DNA of 64,000 nucleotides from Paenibacillus pectinilyticus. Lineage in GTDB: Bacteria; Bacillota; Bacilli; Paenibacillales; NBRC-103111. The stretch's first letter is position 1. Every line of letters begins with the position of its first letter. Below the pieces are notes generated by a model. That model worked only from the letters and a program-made list of their open reading frames with translations, was not told the DNA's origin and did no database searches. The position numbers and the translations under genes are program-made. Positions 25,886-34,773 of this stretch are shown piece after piece. The stretch is from the NCBI RefSeq assembly GCF_001700435.1, contig NZ_LYPC01000012.1, forward strand, positions 186,001 through 250,000. The letters run 5' to 3'.

Positions 25886-26505
25886 ATCACAAGGAGCAAC
25901 CCCGAAGATAGGGCAATAAGCCCTTCGGATTCCACCAAAACATTGCTGATACCGAGCGACATGCCGATTTCAAGCGTCGCTTCATGCAGCGGGTACTGGA
26001 AGCCATGCAAGGTGATACCTGTGACCGTTAAGCTAAGCGGAAGCAGGGAAAGATGGGTATAAGGGCCGCGTCGCACGGATGTTGGTTGATCGATCACCAT
26101 GATGAGATTGTTCGCATCCATAATGGCACAAGGAATCCCTAGAGCCATGCCTTTGCGCAGCAAATGCACATTGGCAAGCGAATGATCGAATCGCGTGCCT
26201 AACGCGCCGACGATTAGGATCTGGCTCGGCTTTTGATCCAGCGCCCAATTAAAGGCCATCTCCGTGTCCGTCAAGTCCTTGAAGATGGGATCGCAATCGA
26301 TGAAGGCATGACTAGAAGCTCGAATGCGTGCCAGTTCGTCAGCCGTAACGGAATCGAAATCTCCCATGGAGATGTGCGGCCGATACCCATGCTGGATGAG
26401 AAACAACGCTCCGCGATCAGAGCCGACGAGGATATCATCTGCTTGGATTTCAGCGAGCGCCCAATCACCGAGTGTGCCACCTGTGATTATCATAATGCGA
26501 TTCAT
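25870..26505 (-). CDS. thiN: Thiamine pyrophosphokinase
   Basis: The 211-aa enzyme converts thiamine to thiamine diphosphate with ATP. Family motifs are present: VGSDRGALFLIQHG, MGDFDS, the KDLTDTEMAFNWAL nucleotide-binding stretch and GALGTRFDHSLANVHLL. The C-terminal beta domain carries SVRRGPYTHLSLLPL. No other thiamine gene lies near. It overlaps the end of the LysR gene on the other strand. Confidence 0.9.
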   Translation of the reverse strand: MNRIMIITGGTLGDWALAEIQADDILVGSDRGALFLIQHGYRPHISMGDFDSVTADELARIRASSHAFIDCDPIFKDLTDTEMAFNWALDQKPSQILIVGALGTRFDHSLANVHLLRKGMALGIPCAIMDANNLIMVIDQPTSVRRGPYTHLSLLPLSLTVTGITLHGFQYPLHEATLEIGMSLGISNVLVESEGLIALSSGLLLVIQSKD

Positions 26506-26565
26506 AACTTGTTGACCCCCAGGGAGAAATTAGAACATATCATCCCTTTAGTATAGCATAGACGG

Positions 26566-26603
26566 GCAAAAAACCGAGCAACCCTTGAAGGCTGCCCGGT
26601 TTC
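26566..26603 (-). terminator. Terminator of the 77-aa protein gene
   Basis: AAACCGAGCAACCC pairs imperfectly with GGCTGCCCGGTTT. On the minus strand the stem is followed by TTTTTTGCCC. It lies just after the stop at 26606. Confidence 0.65.
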
Positions 26604-26605
26604 TC

Positions 26606-26839
26606 TTAGGTTCGTGCATCTACACGCTTGCGCATCGGATTAAGTTCCGATTGATCGTGATCAATCTCCGCCTCATCGGCGAAGCCTTGTAATTCGTAGG
26701 TAGTGCGCCCTAGAACAGGGTCGGCGGGGAACTCATCCCCCCGTTTTAGCGTAATCTCTTGCCCAGACTCATTGGCATAAATACCGTCGGTTTCAACCGT
26801 ATCGCCTGTCATCGGATCCATTCTTTTGTCTTTCGACAT
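26606..26839 (-). CDS. Small acidic YjzC-like protein
   Basis: The 77-aa hydrophilic protein has MTGDTVETDGIYANESG then EITLKRGDEFPADPVLGRTTYEL. Small YjzC-type proteins of bacilli share the pattern of a G-x-Y-x2-E-SG strand followed by LKRGD-FP. Function unknown. It has its own RBS and terminator. Confidence 0.6.
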   Translation of the reverse strand: MSKDKRMDPMTGDTVETDGIYANESGQEITLKRGDEFPADPVLGRTTYELQGFADEAEIDHDQSELNPMRKRVDART

Positions 26840-26959
26840 TCAACATGCCTCCTTTCCCGTTGCTTATCCTTACCTTCTCCAACGTTAGAGGAAATTATGA
26901 GGGGAATCGTGTAGAATAAGTGAGTCATCATAGCTTATACGCAAAGGGGAATGAAAGGC

Positions 26960-27694
26960 ATGGCTTTATGGGGGACGATTGTGAACGCAGCCGCCATCAT
27001 CATCGGAGGATTTCTTGGCATGCTGCTGCCCCGCATCTCAGATAGCATCAAAAACACAGTCATGCAGGGCCTTGGGCTCGCAATAACTGTGCTTAGTATT
27101 ACAATGGCACTCAAATCGAATCAAATCGTGATTGTCATTATGAGTGTTGTGCTTGGCGGAATCATCGGTGAGCTGATGCGAATTGAGGCTAGGCTCGGAC
27201 AACTCGGTGACTGGCTGCAGGCTAAGCTTAGCAAACAGTCGGACGCTCCATTAACCGGGACAAGCTCGATTTCGGAAGGATTCGTGACTACGACACTCGT
27301 CTACTGTATTGGAGCCATGGCGATACTAGGTCCCTTAGATAGTGGACTGAGGCATAATCATGATATTTTATATACCAAATCGCTGCTCGATGGGTTCTTA
27401 TCTATCATTTTCGCCTCAACATTAGGCATTGGTGTTGTGTTCTCAGCGGTATCGGTCTTTGTCATGCAAGGAACAATAGCCCTGCTGGCTACCGTGATTG
27501 CGATGGCATTTACCCAAGCTTCGCTAGATGCGATGATTGTTCAAATTACAGCGGTTGGAGGCATCCTCGTCATCGGTGTAGGTATTAATATTTTGCAAAT
27601 AAAGAAGATTAACGTGGCGAATATGCTCCCAGCCCTCGCTATTGCAGCGGCGGCAGTCCCCATTCAGCAATGGATCACCGCATGGTTGAGGTAA
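26960..27694 (+). CDS. DUF554 membrane protein (YdfK/YqgA family)
   Basis: The 244-aa polytopic protein begins MALWGTIVNAAAIIIGGFLG. It has further helices around FVTTTLVYCIGAMAILGPLDSGL, TLGIGVVFSAVSVFVMQG and VGGILVIGVGINILQIKKI. The Gly-rich N-terminal helix and the GPLDSGL motif are typical of this uncharacterised, possibly transport-related family. ATG 26960 is preferred to 26951, which lies against the AAAGGGG RBS. Confidence 0.8.
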   Translation: MALWGTIVNAAAIIIGGFLGMLLPRISDSIKNTVMQGLGLAITVLSITMALKSNQIVIVIMSVVLGGIIGELMRIEARLGQLGDWLQAKLSKQSDAPLTGTSSISEGFVTTTLVYCIGAMAILGPLDSGLRHNHDILYTKSLLDGFLSIIFASTLGIGVVFSAVSVFVMQGTIALLATVIAMAFTQASLDAMIVQITAVGGILVIGVGINILQIKKINVANMLPALAIAAAAVPIQQWITAWLR

Positions 27695-27700
27695 ATAGGA

Positions 27701-28402
27701 CTAACCGGTAGACCCATTAAATTTATAGCCAACGCCTCTAACCGTAATGATGTACCTTGGTTCAGCTGGATTGGCTTCAATTTTTTTGCGCAGATTACTG
27801 ATATGTACGATGAGTGTTCGTGGATCTCCCATGCTGTCCAAACTCCAAATCAGCTCAAACAAATGCTCGATCTTGTACACGCGGTTAGGCGTTTTGGCCA
27901 TAAGTGAAAGCAAATCAAATTCCTTGGCAGAAAGAGAGATCGTCTGTCCGTTAGCTCGTACGATGTGGCTGACGAGGTCGATTTCTAGTCCTGGGAATTT
28001 GACCAATTGCGGATCATCCTGATGCTGCTCTCGAATCGAGTTGCGGCGAAGCAGCGCTTTGACTCTAGCGACTAGCTGGCTCGGGCTGAACGGCTTGGTC
28101 ATATAATCATCGCCACCCATACTTAGGCCCAGAATGATGTCAATATCTTCGCTTTTGCACGAAATGAACAGGATCGGTGTATGGCTTGTTTTGCGAAGCT
28201 GTCGACACACCTCTATACCATCAAGTCCTGGGAGCAAAATATCCAGAATAATAAGATCAGGTCGATGTTCTTTCACAATTTCAAACACGTCATGTCCATT
28301 ATTGGCACTAATCACTTTATAGCCTTCACGCACTAGGTAGAGTTGAATTAATTGGACAATCTCTTGTTCGTCATCTACGATTAAGATAGTTTCTCCTGCC
28401 AT
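27701..28402 (-). CDS. OmpR/PhoB-type response regulator
   Basis: The 233-aa protein has a receiver domain with the acidic pocket (VDDEQE), phospho-Asp in LIILDILLPG and the KPF lysine motif. A C-terminal winged HTH follows (LSAKEFDLLSLMAKTPNRVY through VRGVGYKF). No histidine kinase gene is adjacent, so it is an orphan here. It is divergent from a diguanylate cyclase gene, which could be a target. Confidence 0.85.
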   Translation of the reverse strand: MAGETILIVDDEQEIVQLIQLYLVREGYKVISANNGHDVFEIVKEHRPDLIILDILLPGLDGIEVCRQLRKTSHTPILFISCKSEDIDIILGLSMGGDDYMTKPFSPSQLVARVKALLRRNSIREQHQDDPQLVKFPGLEIDLVSHIVRANGQTISLSAKEFDLLSLMAKTPNRVYKIEHLFELIWSLDSMGDPRTLIVHISNLRKKIEANPAEPRYIITVRGVGYKFNGSTG

Positions 28403-28727
28403 GCCGAAATCCCCCTCAGTAGTGAAACAACTCCCATAACTTACAAAGAATGAACGGTGTCCCCGCTCAAATATTACCCTTATTATAGAACGATTTGCTC
28501 ACCAATTCTATCCAATTATTGACAAACTCCGTGCTCTATTCTGGAAAATACGAATAAATAGGTAAAAAGTTGCAGAATCGCCTGCCAATTGCGTTATAAA
28601 GTGAAATAATTTGTCATTTTTTCGCGAAAATTAATTGAGATTTAAGTCTGACTTTATTAAATCTTTATGTAGATATGCTACGCTACCAAAGTCTCTATGT
28701 ATAGGCATAAGAGGGGGCGACGCAAGT
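28403..28727. other. Divergent intergenic region between response regulator and diguanylate cyclase
   Basis: The 325-bp AT-rich region must hold both promoters. I see no riboswitch, repeat or hairpin I can name. An open frame from 28635 runs into the cyclase gene but has no RBS. Confidence 0.4.
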
Positions 28728-29660
28728 ATGAGTCAAAGGGCTGAATTTAATCCACCGGTAATCCAGGATTCTTTCGCACGTCAAATTATGGAACAAGCAT
28801 GGGATTTATATTGCAAGTTCGATGTTCATGGCAAATTAACCTACGCCTCCAGTCGCTGTCTCGATCTTATCGGGTATATGCCAGAAGAATTTCAACAAAT
28901 TGTGGGGTTAATCGATTCTGAGTATCGCATTGATCTGCATAAATTATTTATCCAAATCCTGCAAGGCAGTTCCAGCAGTAAGCTTGAGTTTCGCGCACGA
29001 GCCACAAGTGGTGCTCATCTCTGGCTGGAGTGTACCGCATTCCCTATATGTGATACGCAAGGAGAGCTATTAGAGATCATTTTTGCTCTAAATGATATTA
29101 CACTGCGCAAAAATCAGGAAAGTCGTCTCGTTGCAATGGCCTTCCGTGATCCGCTGACTAGCTTGCCTAATCGTCGACTGTTTAAGGAGCATTTGCTGCA
29201 GCAGCTGCAGCAGGCCAAACGCACGAACCGCGCTTTCGCTCTTTTGTACGTAGACATAGACGATTTCAAAATCATAAATGACACGATGGGTCATGATGTA
29301 GGAGATGCTTTCCTGCAGGAGTTTGCTAAGCGTATTCAAGGTTGTTTACGCGAGGTGGATACATTCGCCCGAATGGGCGGGGACGAGTTCACTATTTTAC
29401 TGCCAGGGGTCGATTGTTCTGAGCATGTAGAAAGTGTGGCACAGCGTATTATCCAATGTGTTGAGCAGCCGTGGGAGGTACAGGGACATACGTTCACGAC
29501 CACGATTAGCATGGGGATCACCATGTATCGTTCAGATCAAACGGACGCCGTCCAAATGATGAAAGAAGTGGATATTGCCTTGTATCAAGTGAAAGGCAAA
29601 GGTCGAAATCACTACCAATTCTATGACAAAGCGTGTGCCAATTCACCCGCTGACTGCTAA
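28728..29660 (+). CDS. PAS-GGDEF diguanylate cyclase
   Basis: The 310-aa protein has an N-terminal PAS domain (WDLYCKFDVHGKLTYASSRCLDLIGY) with a PAC-like end, then a GGDEF domain with DPLTSLPNRRLF, an intact ARMGGDEF active site and the I-site REVD five residues before it. It should make c-di-GMP and be product-inhibited. ATG 28728 follows GAGGGGG at good spacing. It lacks membrane helices, so the PAS domain would sense a cytosolic cue. It complements the HD-GYP phosphodiesterase at 13.4 kb. Confidence 0.9.
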   Translation: MSQRAEFNPPVIQDSFARQIMEQAWDLYCKFDVHGKLTYASSRCLDLIGYMPEEFQQIVGLIDSEYRIDLHKLFIQILQGSSSSKLEFRARATSGAHLWLECTAFPICDTQGELLEIIFALNDITLRKNQESRLVAMAFRDPLTSLPNRRLFKEHLLQQLQQAKRTNRAFALLYVDIDDFKIINDTMGHDVGDAFLQEFAKRIQGCLREVDTFARMGGDEFTILLPGVDCSEHVESVAQRIIQCVEQPWEVQGHTFTTTISMGITMYRSDQTDAVQMMKEVDIALYQVKGKGRNHYQFYDKACANSPADC

Positions 29661-29667
29661 TGAAAAG

Positions 29668-29711
29668 AACTGCTGCGAATGGGGTTAATCCTCACTTGCG
29701 GCAGTTTTTTT
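29668..29711 (+). terminator. Terminator of the diguanylate cyclase gene
   Basis: AACTGCTGCGAA pairs with TTGCGGCAGTT across a loop of about 16 nt and runs into seven T. Confidence 0.75.
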
Positions 29712-29802
29712 CTGCCATCCCCATTATTTACTCGTAGCCAATTTGATAGCTTTCTAGGATGATAGAAGGAATCAAAACGAACAGAATAGGGGATGAGCGA
29801 GG

Positions 29803-31434
29803 ATGAAGTCTAGCCGTCGGTGGAGCAAACTTGTCGTTGCCCTAGTCGTTGTCGGTGCACTGTGTAATATAACGCCAATGAAGCACGTCCAAGTGCTGGC
29901 AGAGGCGACAGCGGCGCAAGGGAAATTTAATATGTCGTATTTGTTCTTTGGAGATCCAAGCACCTATACGTCTCAAGTGAATAAAAGCGGCGATACGCTA
30001 GACGAGGTGTCTCCGAGTTATTTCCATCTAAACGCAGATGGTAGTTTGCAAGTGTCTGACCTCGATGCTACTTTCATAGCAGACATGCACAAAGAAGGGA
30101 AGAAGGTAGTCCCTTTCCTTAGCAATGACTTTGATCAAGCTGTAGGTGAAATCGCACTGAATGGGCGAGATGCACTTGTAGGACAAATCGTCGCAGCTAT
30201 TCAAGCTAATGGGCTCGATGGCATTCAGCTGGATATTGAGAATGTGGGCGCGGTGTATCGCGATGAATATACGGATTTTGTTCAAAAATTGCGTGCGCAG
30301 CTGCCTAGCAATCTTGAAATCTCTGTGGCGGTTGCAGCGAATCCAACAGGCACGACAACAAGCTGGATCGGGATGTATGATTATAAAGCGTTGGCGGCTG
30401 TCTCCGATTATTTGATGGTCATGGCCTATGATGAGAGCTATCCTGGTGATCCTACACCGGGTCCTGTGGCTAGCATGCCCTTTGTGGAAAAGTCCATACA
30501 GTACGCGCTCACGCAAGCGCCTTCCAATAAAATCGTACTGGGCGTGCCGCTCTACGGCCGATATTGGAATCAGGATCCGATCTCGAATGGGGCTAGTATA
30601 TCAGCCAAAAGCATTCAGAAGCTGGTTACGCAGTACGGAGGCTCGGTACGCTATGATACAGCTAGTCAATCGCCTGTTGCTACGTTTACGATCGGGCAAG
30701 GCGATGCCAAAGCTACGATAAATGGCAATGTGCTTTCCGCGGGGACCTACACGGTCTGGTATGACAATGAGCAATCCCTCAAAGCCAAGCTGAAGCTAGT
30801 GGGCAAGTACAATCTCAAGGGAACCGGAAGCTGGAGCTTGAATCAAGAGGCAGATGATACCTGGTCGTATTATCAGCTGTGGGCGGATGGTTTTTATTTC
30901 TCGGATATGCAAAATAACTGGGCGCAAGCCGAGGTTCTGAATGCCGCTAATCGCGGCTGGATGGTCGGCGTAGCCGCAGATCAATTCGCGCCCGACGCGG
31001 CGCTCACACGAGCAGAGGCCGCGACGATCATCGTGCGTGCGCTCGGTTTGGAGAGCGTGGCAGGCGCAGCCAGCGGCACGTTCAGCGACGTTCCTGCGAC
31101 CCACTGGGCGTCGCAGGCGATCGGGATCGCGCAGCAGAACGGGCTGATGCAGGGCATTAGCGAGGGTCGCTTCGCGCCCGATCAGAGCATGACGCGGGAG
31201 GAGATGAGCGTACTGCTCTCCCGCGCTTTGAAGCTGACCACGCCTGCTAGCGGCGTGGCGAAGCAGTTCACTGACGTGCCAGCGGATAGCTGGTCGGCAG
31301 GGGCCATTGCTGCGATGAGCAGCAGTGGCCTTGTCGACGGCTTCGCGGGCGGCACGTTCCGTCCGAGCGCGTCGCTGACGCGCGCTCAGATGGCGGCGCT
31401 GCTGAGCCGCGCGCAGCCGCTGCTCACGAAGTGA
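29803..31434 (+). CDS. GH18 glycoside hydrolase with three SLH domains
   Basis: The 543-aa exported protein has a signal peptide (1 to ~35) and a GH18 barrel (about 40-365) with the family motif DGIQLDIEN. The catalytic acid would be E146, with D139 and D144 in place; VMAYDESY and VPLYGRYW are later barrel motifs. Three SLH repeats fill the C-terminus (MQNNWAQAEVLNAANRG, TFSDVPATHWASQAIG, QFTDVPADSWSAGAI). It should cleave chitin-like or peptidoglycan beta-1,4-GlcNAc linkages at the cell surface. Bacilli use similar GH18 enzymes in spore cortex lysis, but the SLH anchor points to the vegetative wall. Confidence 0.85.
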   Translation: MKSSRRWSKLVVALVVVGALCNITPMKHVQVLAEATAAQGKFNMSYLFFGDPSTYTSQVNKSGDTLDEVSPSYFHLNADGSLQVSDLDATFIADMHKEGKKVVPFLSNDFDQAVGEIALNGRDALVGQIVAAIQANGLDGIQLDIENVGAVYRDEYTDFVQKLRAQLPSNLEISVAVAANPTGTTTSWIGMYDYKALAAVSDYLMVMAYDESYPGDPTPGPVASMPFVEKSIQYALTQAPSNKIVLGVPLYGRYWNQDPISNGASISAKSIQKLVTQYGGSVRYDTASQSPVATFTIGQGDAKATINGNVLSAGTYTVWYDNEQSLKAKLKLVGKYNLKGTGSWSLNQEADDTWSYYQLWADGFYFSDMQNNWAQAEVLNAANRGWMVGVAADQFAPDAALTRAEAATIIVRALGLESVAGAASGTFSDVPATHWASQAIGIAQQNGLMQGISEGRFAPDQSMTREEMSVLLSRALKLTTPASGVAKQFTDVPADSWSAGAIAAMSSSGLVDGFAGGTFRPSASLTRAQMAALLSRAQPLLTK

Positions 31435-31493
31435 GCCTGCGGCGTGATGCCGCAGATAATGGCTTGTAACGCCGCTTGAAGGTGTTAGAGATG

Positions 31494-31534
31494 AATAGCC
31501 CGCCCCCCGATTTATGGGGGCGGGCTATTTGTGT
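31494..31534 (+). terminator. Terminator of the GH18 gene
   Basis: AATAGCCCGCCCCC pairs with GGGGGCGGGCTATT, followed by TGTGTTT. It is very GC-rich, and the T run is weak but present. Confidence 0.75.
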
Positions 31535-31554
31535 TTCCACGCAGCAACGTCGCG

Positions 31555-32075
31555 TCTGGAGATAGTCGGAAAATCCGAGTAAGTAGGAAGCAGCAGAGTG
31601 GAAATGAGAGTAGATAGCTGGAAAATCCGATTAAGTAGGAAGCTGAGGAGTAGAAATGAGAGTAGATAGTCGGAAAAGCAGAGTAACTCGAGAGCTCCAG
31701 AGTAGAAATGAGAGTAGGTAGCCGGAAAATCCGATTAACTAGTGAGCTACAGAGTGGAAATGAGGGTAGATAGCTGGAAAATCCGAGTAAGTAGGAAGCA
31801 GCAGAGTGGAAATGAGGGTAGATAGCTGGAAAATCCGAGTAAGTAGGAAGCTACAGAGTGGAAATGAGAGCAGATAGTCGGAAAATCCGAGTAAGTAGGA
31901 AGCAGCAGAGTAGAAAAGAGAGTAGATAGTCGGAAAATCCGAGTAAGTAGGAAGCAGCAGAGTAGAAAAGAGCATAGATAGTCGGAAAAGCCGAGTAAGT
32001 AGGAAGCTACAGAGTTGAAATGAGCATAGATAGTCGGAAAATCCGAGTAACTTGTGAGCTACAGAATTGAAATGA
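31555..32075. repeat. 52-bp tandem array, family B
   Basis: Ten units lie exactly 52 bp apart (GAAAATCCGA-type cores at 31569, 31621, 31673, 31725, 31777, 31829, 31881, 31933, 31985, 32037). Each has GATAGTCGGAAAATCCGAGTA followed by AGTAGGAAGC and a variable ~20-bp spacer-like part that is itself repeated. The core is an inverted repeat, CGG-AAAAT-CCG, matching the 18083-18447 family. Because no part is unique per unit, this is not a CRISPR. Confidence 0.9.
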
Positions 32076-32082
32076 GGTATGT

Positions 32083-32490
32083 AAGTCGAATAAATTCGAC
32101 TTGCATACCTCGCCGGAGGCCTAACGCAAGCCGCAAGTTGACCAAATCGACTTGCATCCCCCGCCGGAGGCCTACCGTAAGCTGCAAGTCGAATAAATCG
32201 ACATCCAGCCCCCGCCGGAGGCCTAGCGTAAGCTGCAAGTCGAATAAATCGACATCCAGCCCCCGCCGGAGGCCTATCGTAAGCTGTAAGTCGAATAAAT
32301 CGACATCCAGCCCCCGCCGGAGGCCAAACGCAAGCCTCAAGTCGACCAAATCGACTTCGAGCCCCCGCCGGAGGCCTATCATAAGCTGTAAGTCGAATAA
32401 ATCGACTTACACGCCTCGCCGGAGGCCAAACGCAAGCAGCAAGTCGAATAAATCGACTTGCATCCCCCGCCAGAGCACCACACTTCCAAT
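32083..32490. repeat. 51-bp tandem array, family A
   Basis: Eight units of 51 bp (the first is 52) have the perfect palindrome GTCGAATAAATCGAC and then a CCCCCGCCGGAGGCCTA block and a GCAAGC/GTAAGC tail. The period and palindrome match the array at 17790-18056, although the rest of the unit differs. Long open frames on both strands here are 17-residue periodic artefacts. With 31435-31554, nothing coding is seen in 31435-32501. Confidence 0.9.
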
Positions 32491-32501
32491 CTACTGTGCA
32501 C

Positions 32502-33059
32502 TCATCCCTGCACTGCACTCGCCCCTGCCCCAGCAGGCGACGTCTGCTGCGTAACAAACACAAGCTTAGGCGGATTCGTCTTTCCAGGGGTCGGAGTTGG
32601 CATCGGTGTCGCTCCTGCTGCAGCCATTGGGACGTTGCCAATCGTGTCTGGTTGCCCTGTTTGGACGAAGGTCGTTTGATGTTTGGGACCCGGTTTATCG
32701 GTCACGAATTGACGAATGTTTTTGACACGCGTTTCGGAGCTGGTGATGCGGTTGCTGCCAATTAGAAAAAGGGAAGAAGCCGCTATCCCGATGATCCGAA
32801 CGTTGCGTACCGTAATGTAGCAGCCTAAGTTATCCACACACATTGTAAAAGGCTCAGGAGGCTGTGGGATGGGAAAAGGCCGCTGATAGAAGTTATAAGC
32901 CGCAAAGCTGCCCTCATTCCCGTAATAGATAGGTACTTCGCGCTGTACAGCAAAAACCCTGGTTTGCAGGGCTGCGTTCACGTTATCACCGAAATGGACC
33001 GTACTGGAGGAGCCCACAGAATTGACATAGATGTTGCCGACGATCGATAAGCGTGCCAT
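32502..33059 (-). CDS. gerPE: Spore germination/coat permeability protein GerPE, extended
   Basis: The 185-aa protein begins MARLSIVGNIYVNSVGSSS after GGAGGGG, 4 nt beyond gerPD. GerPE-type features are VHFGDNVNA near the start and NVRIIGIAASSLFLIGS in the middle. GerP proteins help small germinants cross the spore coat. The usual GerPE is about 120-130 aa; here a Pro/Thr-rich tail (TPMPTPTPGKTNPP) adds about 50 residues and the gene ends beside the family A repeats. It is the last gene of the operon, and no gerPF follows. Confidence 0.75.
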   Translation of the reverse strand: MARLSIVGNIYVNSVGSSSTVHFGDNVNAALQTRVFAVQREVPIYYGNEGSFAAYNFYQRPFPIPQPPEPFTMCVDNLGCYITVRNVRIIGIAASSLFLIGSNRITSSETRVKNIRQFVTDKPGPKHQTTFVQTGQPDTIGNVPMAAAGATPMPTPTPGKTNPPKLVFVTQQTSPAGAGASAVQG

Positions 33060-33063
33060 GCGG

Positions 33064-33246
33064 TTACCCCTCCGATGGAAGCGGAACAAAGGGAGCGATA
33101 ATAACGGATTCGGGCGGTGTATCGAACATCGAAGATAGAGAGATGACCTCGGTGTCTCCAATTAGGAAAACGGATGCACTGGATACCCCAACGATCCGAA
33201 TGTCGCCTACGCATAATTGTTTATTTTCCACATGTAAATTGAACAT
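33064..33246 (-). CDS. gerPD: Spore germination protein GerPD
   Basis: The 60-aa protein matches the GerPD pattern: MFNLHVENKQLCVGDIRIVG then GVSSASVFLIGDTEVISLSS and a Pro-rich end. It lies 3 nt after gerPC and 4 nt before gerPE. It is needed with the other GerP proteins for normal germinant access through the coat. Confidence 0.8.
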   Translation of the reverse strand: MFNLHVENKQLCVGDIRIVGVSSASVFLIGDTEVISLSSMFDTPPESVIIAPFVPLPSEG

Positions 33247-33249
33247 TGG

Positions 33250-33981
33250 TTATCCCTCTTTCCTTGGCAGACTGGATATGTAAGTCTCAATCGCTGTGAA
33301 AATGTCGTTCTTCGTTTTTTCCATAATGCTCGTCGTGACGGCTTCCATCGGTTCTTTGAACCCTACCCCGCGGTATTGATTCACATAATGCTGAATGCGA
33401 GTATCCAACTGTTTGCGGATATCATCGATGATCAAGTCCTTATAATCCTCGTCGAGCGCGTACTGATATTTATTTTCCAAATTATGGATGTCAGCCTGAA
33501 CGCCAAATTGCAAATACTGTTCAATCCCACTTGCTACATCCGCTTGAATCCCTTGCCCTTGCTGCGCAGCCGTCTGGCGCGGGCTTCTTGGACCTGTGCC
33601 GCCATCCCCGTTAGGTGCCACGCCCTGATACTGTCCTCCCTGGTAAAAAGGATTCATATCACTGCTGCTACTTGGTCCGGCATTGGTGTTGTCATCTTTA
33701 TCTTTACTAAACTGGTTGCCATTCACGGTGAAATCTTCGATATGATCCAACGAACTGGGACTGATTCCAATCGTTAGTGTCCCATCTAATTTCTCAACCT
33801 TCAGCTGGTCGAAATTGTATTCGATTTTATCAATGTGAAAACGCTTCTCGTCCTTCAAGGACTTCAAATCCGCTTCCAGTTTGCTAACGGTTTGTTCGAG
33901 CTTATCGATTCTTTGTTTCTGCATCTCAATACAGGCGGAGATTTGCTGGGCCCACTGCTGCCATGTGATAGGATTATTCAT
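33250..33981 (-). CDS. gerPC: Spore germination protein GerPC
   Basis: The 243-aa protein has an N-terminal heptad-rich coiled coil (CIEMQKQRIDKLEQTVSKLE through LKSLKDEKRFHIDKIEY). The conserved LDGTLTIGISP strand follows, then a variable Gln/Gly-rich linker and a C-terminal helical domain. A very strong RBS (AAGGAGGTG) precedes it. It sits between gerPB and gerPD as in other bacilli. Confidence 0.8.
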   Translation of the reverse strand: MNNPITWQQWAQQISACIEMQKQRIDKLEQTVSKLEADLKSLKDEKRFHIDKIEYNFDQLKVEKLDGTLTIGISPSSLDHIEDFTVNGNQFSKDKDDNTNAGPSSSSDMNPFYQGGQYQGVAPNGDGGTGPRSPRQTAAQQGQGIQADVASGIEQYLQFGVQADIHNLENKYQYALDEDYKDLIIDDIRKQLDTRIQHYVNQYRGVGFKEPMEAVTTSIMEKTKNDIFTAIETYISSLPRKEG

Positions 33982-34166
33982 CTGGTATAAGCACCTCCTT
34001 GGGCATCCTCAGGTCTTCAGATTGGTTTTCTAAGCCTGGCTTATTTTGAAACGCACAAAAAGATGTACTCTTACTCTTATAGTGGCTCCATTTCTCATTG
34101 TGCTCTTACTCCTCGTAATGTTCTATCGTTGAGCACTTTCTCTCGTTATCCTCTTACTACCTGTGC

Positions 34167-34376
34167 TCACGTAGCCCGCGGCAGTGGAACTAATGCCACC
34201 GGATTAACTTCACTGGTTCCAAGCTCGGGCGCAGGCTCCACAAAACCGCCTGTATTGTAGAGATTAGACAACGAACGAATCGAGCCCGCCGTGCCTATCT
34301 GGAGAACCGAAGAGTTGGCGACAGAGTTCACTTTTAATTGCTGAATCATGATCGTTTGATGGATGGTCCAGTTCAT
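34167..34376 (-). CDS. gerPB: Spore germination protein GerPB
   Basis: The 69-aa protein with MNWTIHQTIMIQQLKVNSVA and NSSVLQIGTAGSIRSLSNLYNTGGF is a clear GerPB match. A 185-nt gap with no frame of note separates it from gerPC, unlike the tight spacing elsewhere in the operon; a secondary promoter could lie there. Confidence 0.8.
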   Translation of the reverse strand: MNWTIHQTIMIQQLKVNSVANSSVLQIGTAGSIRSLSNLYNTGGFVEPAPELGTSEVNPVALVPLPRAT

Positions 34377-34418
34377 TGCAGTTGAACACCTCGCTCTGGT
34401 TTATCAGGGTGAAAGAAT

Positions 34419-34643
34419 CTAGAGAATATTACCGCTCGCATTGGCATCAATAAAGTCAGAATCATTGGTAACGGTCGTGCTGTAGGTATTGTAGACGCGG
34501 GGGAAATCCCCTGTGTTAAATGAACCAGCCCCGGCAAACGTTTTGGAGGAACTGGTTGGTGAAATGATAAATGAATCGCCAAAATGCACGACGGAGCTGG
34601 AGCCTACACTAATAATTTTCACATTCCCCACGATAGCTGGCAT
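34419..34643 (-). CDS. gerPA: Spore germination protein GerPA (GerPA/GerPF family)
   Basis: The 74-aa protein begins MPAIVGNVKIISVGSSSVVH, the conserved start of GerPA and GerPF, followed by FGDSFIISPTSSSKTFAGAG. ATG 34643 is chosen from this homology; a longer frame upstream has no RBS. It is first in the operon, the place of gerPA. A sporulation (mother-cell) promoter is expected between it and the divergent Hsp20-like gene. Confidence 0.8.
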   Translation of the reverse strand: MPAIVGNVKIISVGSSSVVHFGDSFIISPTSSSKTFAGAGSFNTGDFPRVYNTYSTTVTNDSDFIDANASGNIL

Positions 34644-34773
34644 ATTCCGGTCCCCCTTGCGCTTATCACACCTACAGTATATGAGGCATCCGCCCAGAGG
34701 TTCGCTGAATTTGCATAAGGGTGTCACATCGGGAGGTAGGCACATATACTGTTAGCAAAATGAGGTGATAGGC

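Noticed and set aside
28635..28727. N-terminal extension of the diguanylate cyclase
   Set aside because: It has no RBS; GAGGGGG sits 9 nt before ATG 28728.
31555..32490. CRISPR array
   Set aside because: Units are contiguous tandem repeats with no unique spacers, and no cas gene is present.
31739..32641. Long frames on both strands across the repeat arrays (also 32054-32554)
   Set aside because: They follow the 51/52-bp periodicity, have biased Arg/Pro composition and cover the 3' end of gerPE on the same strand in another frame.
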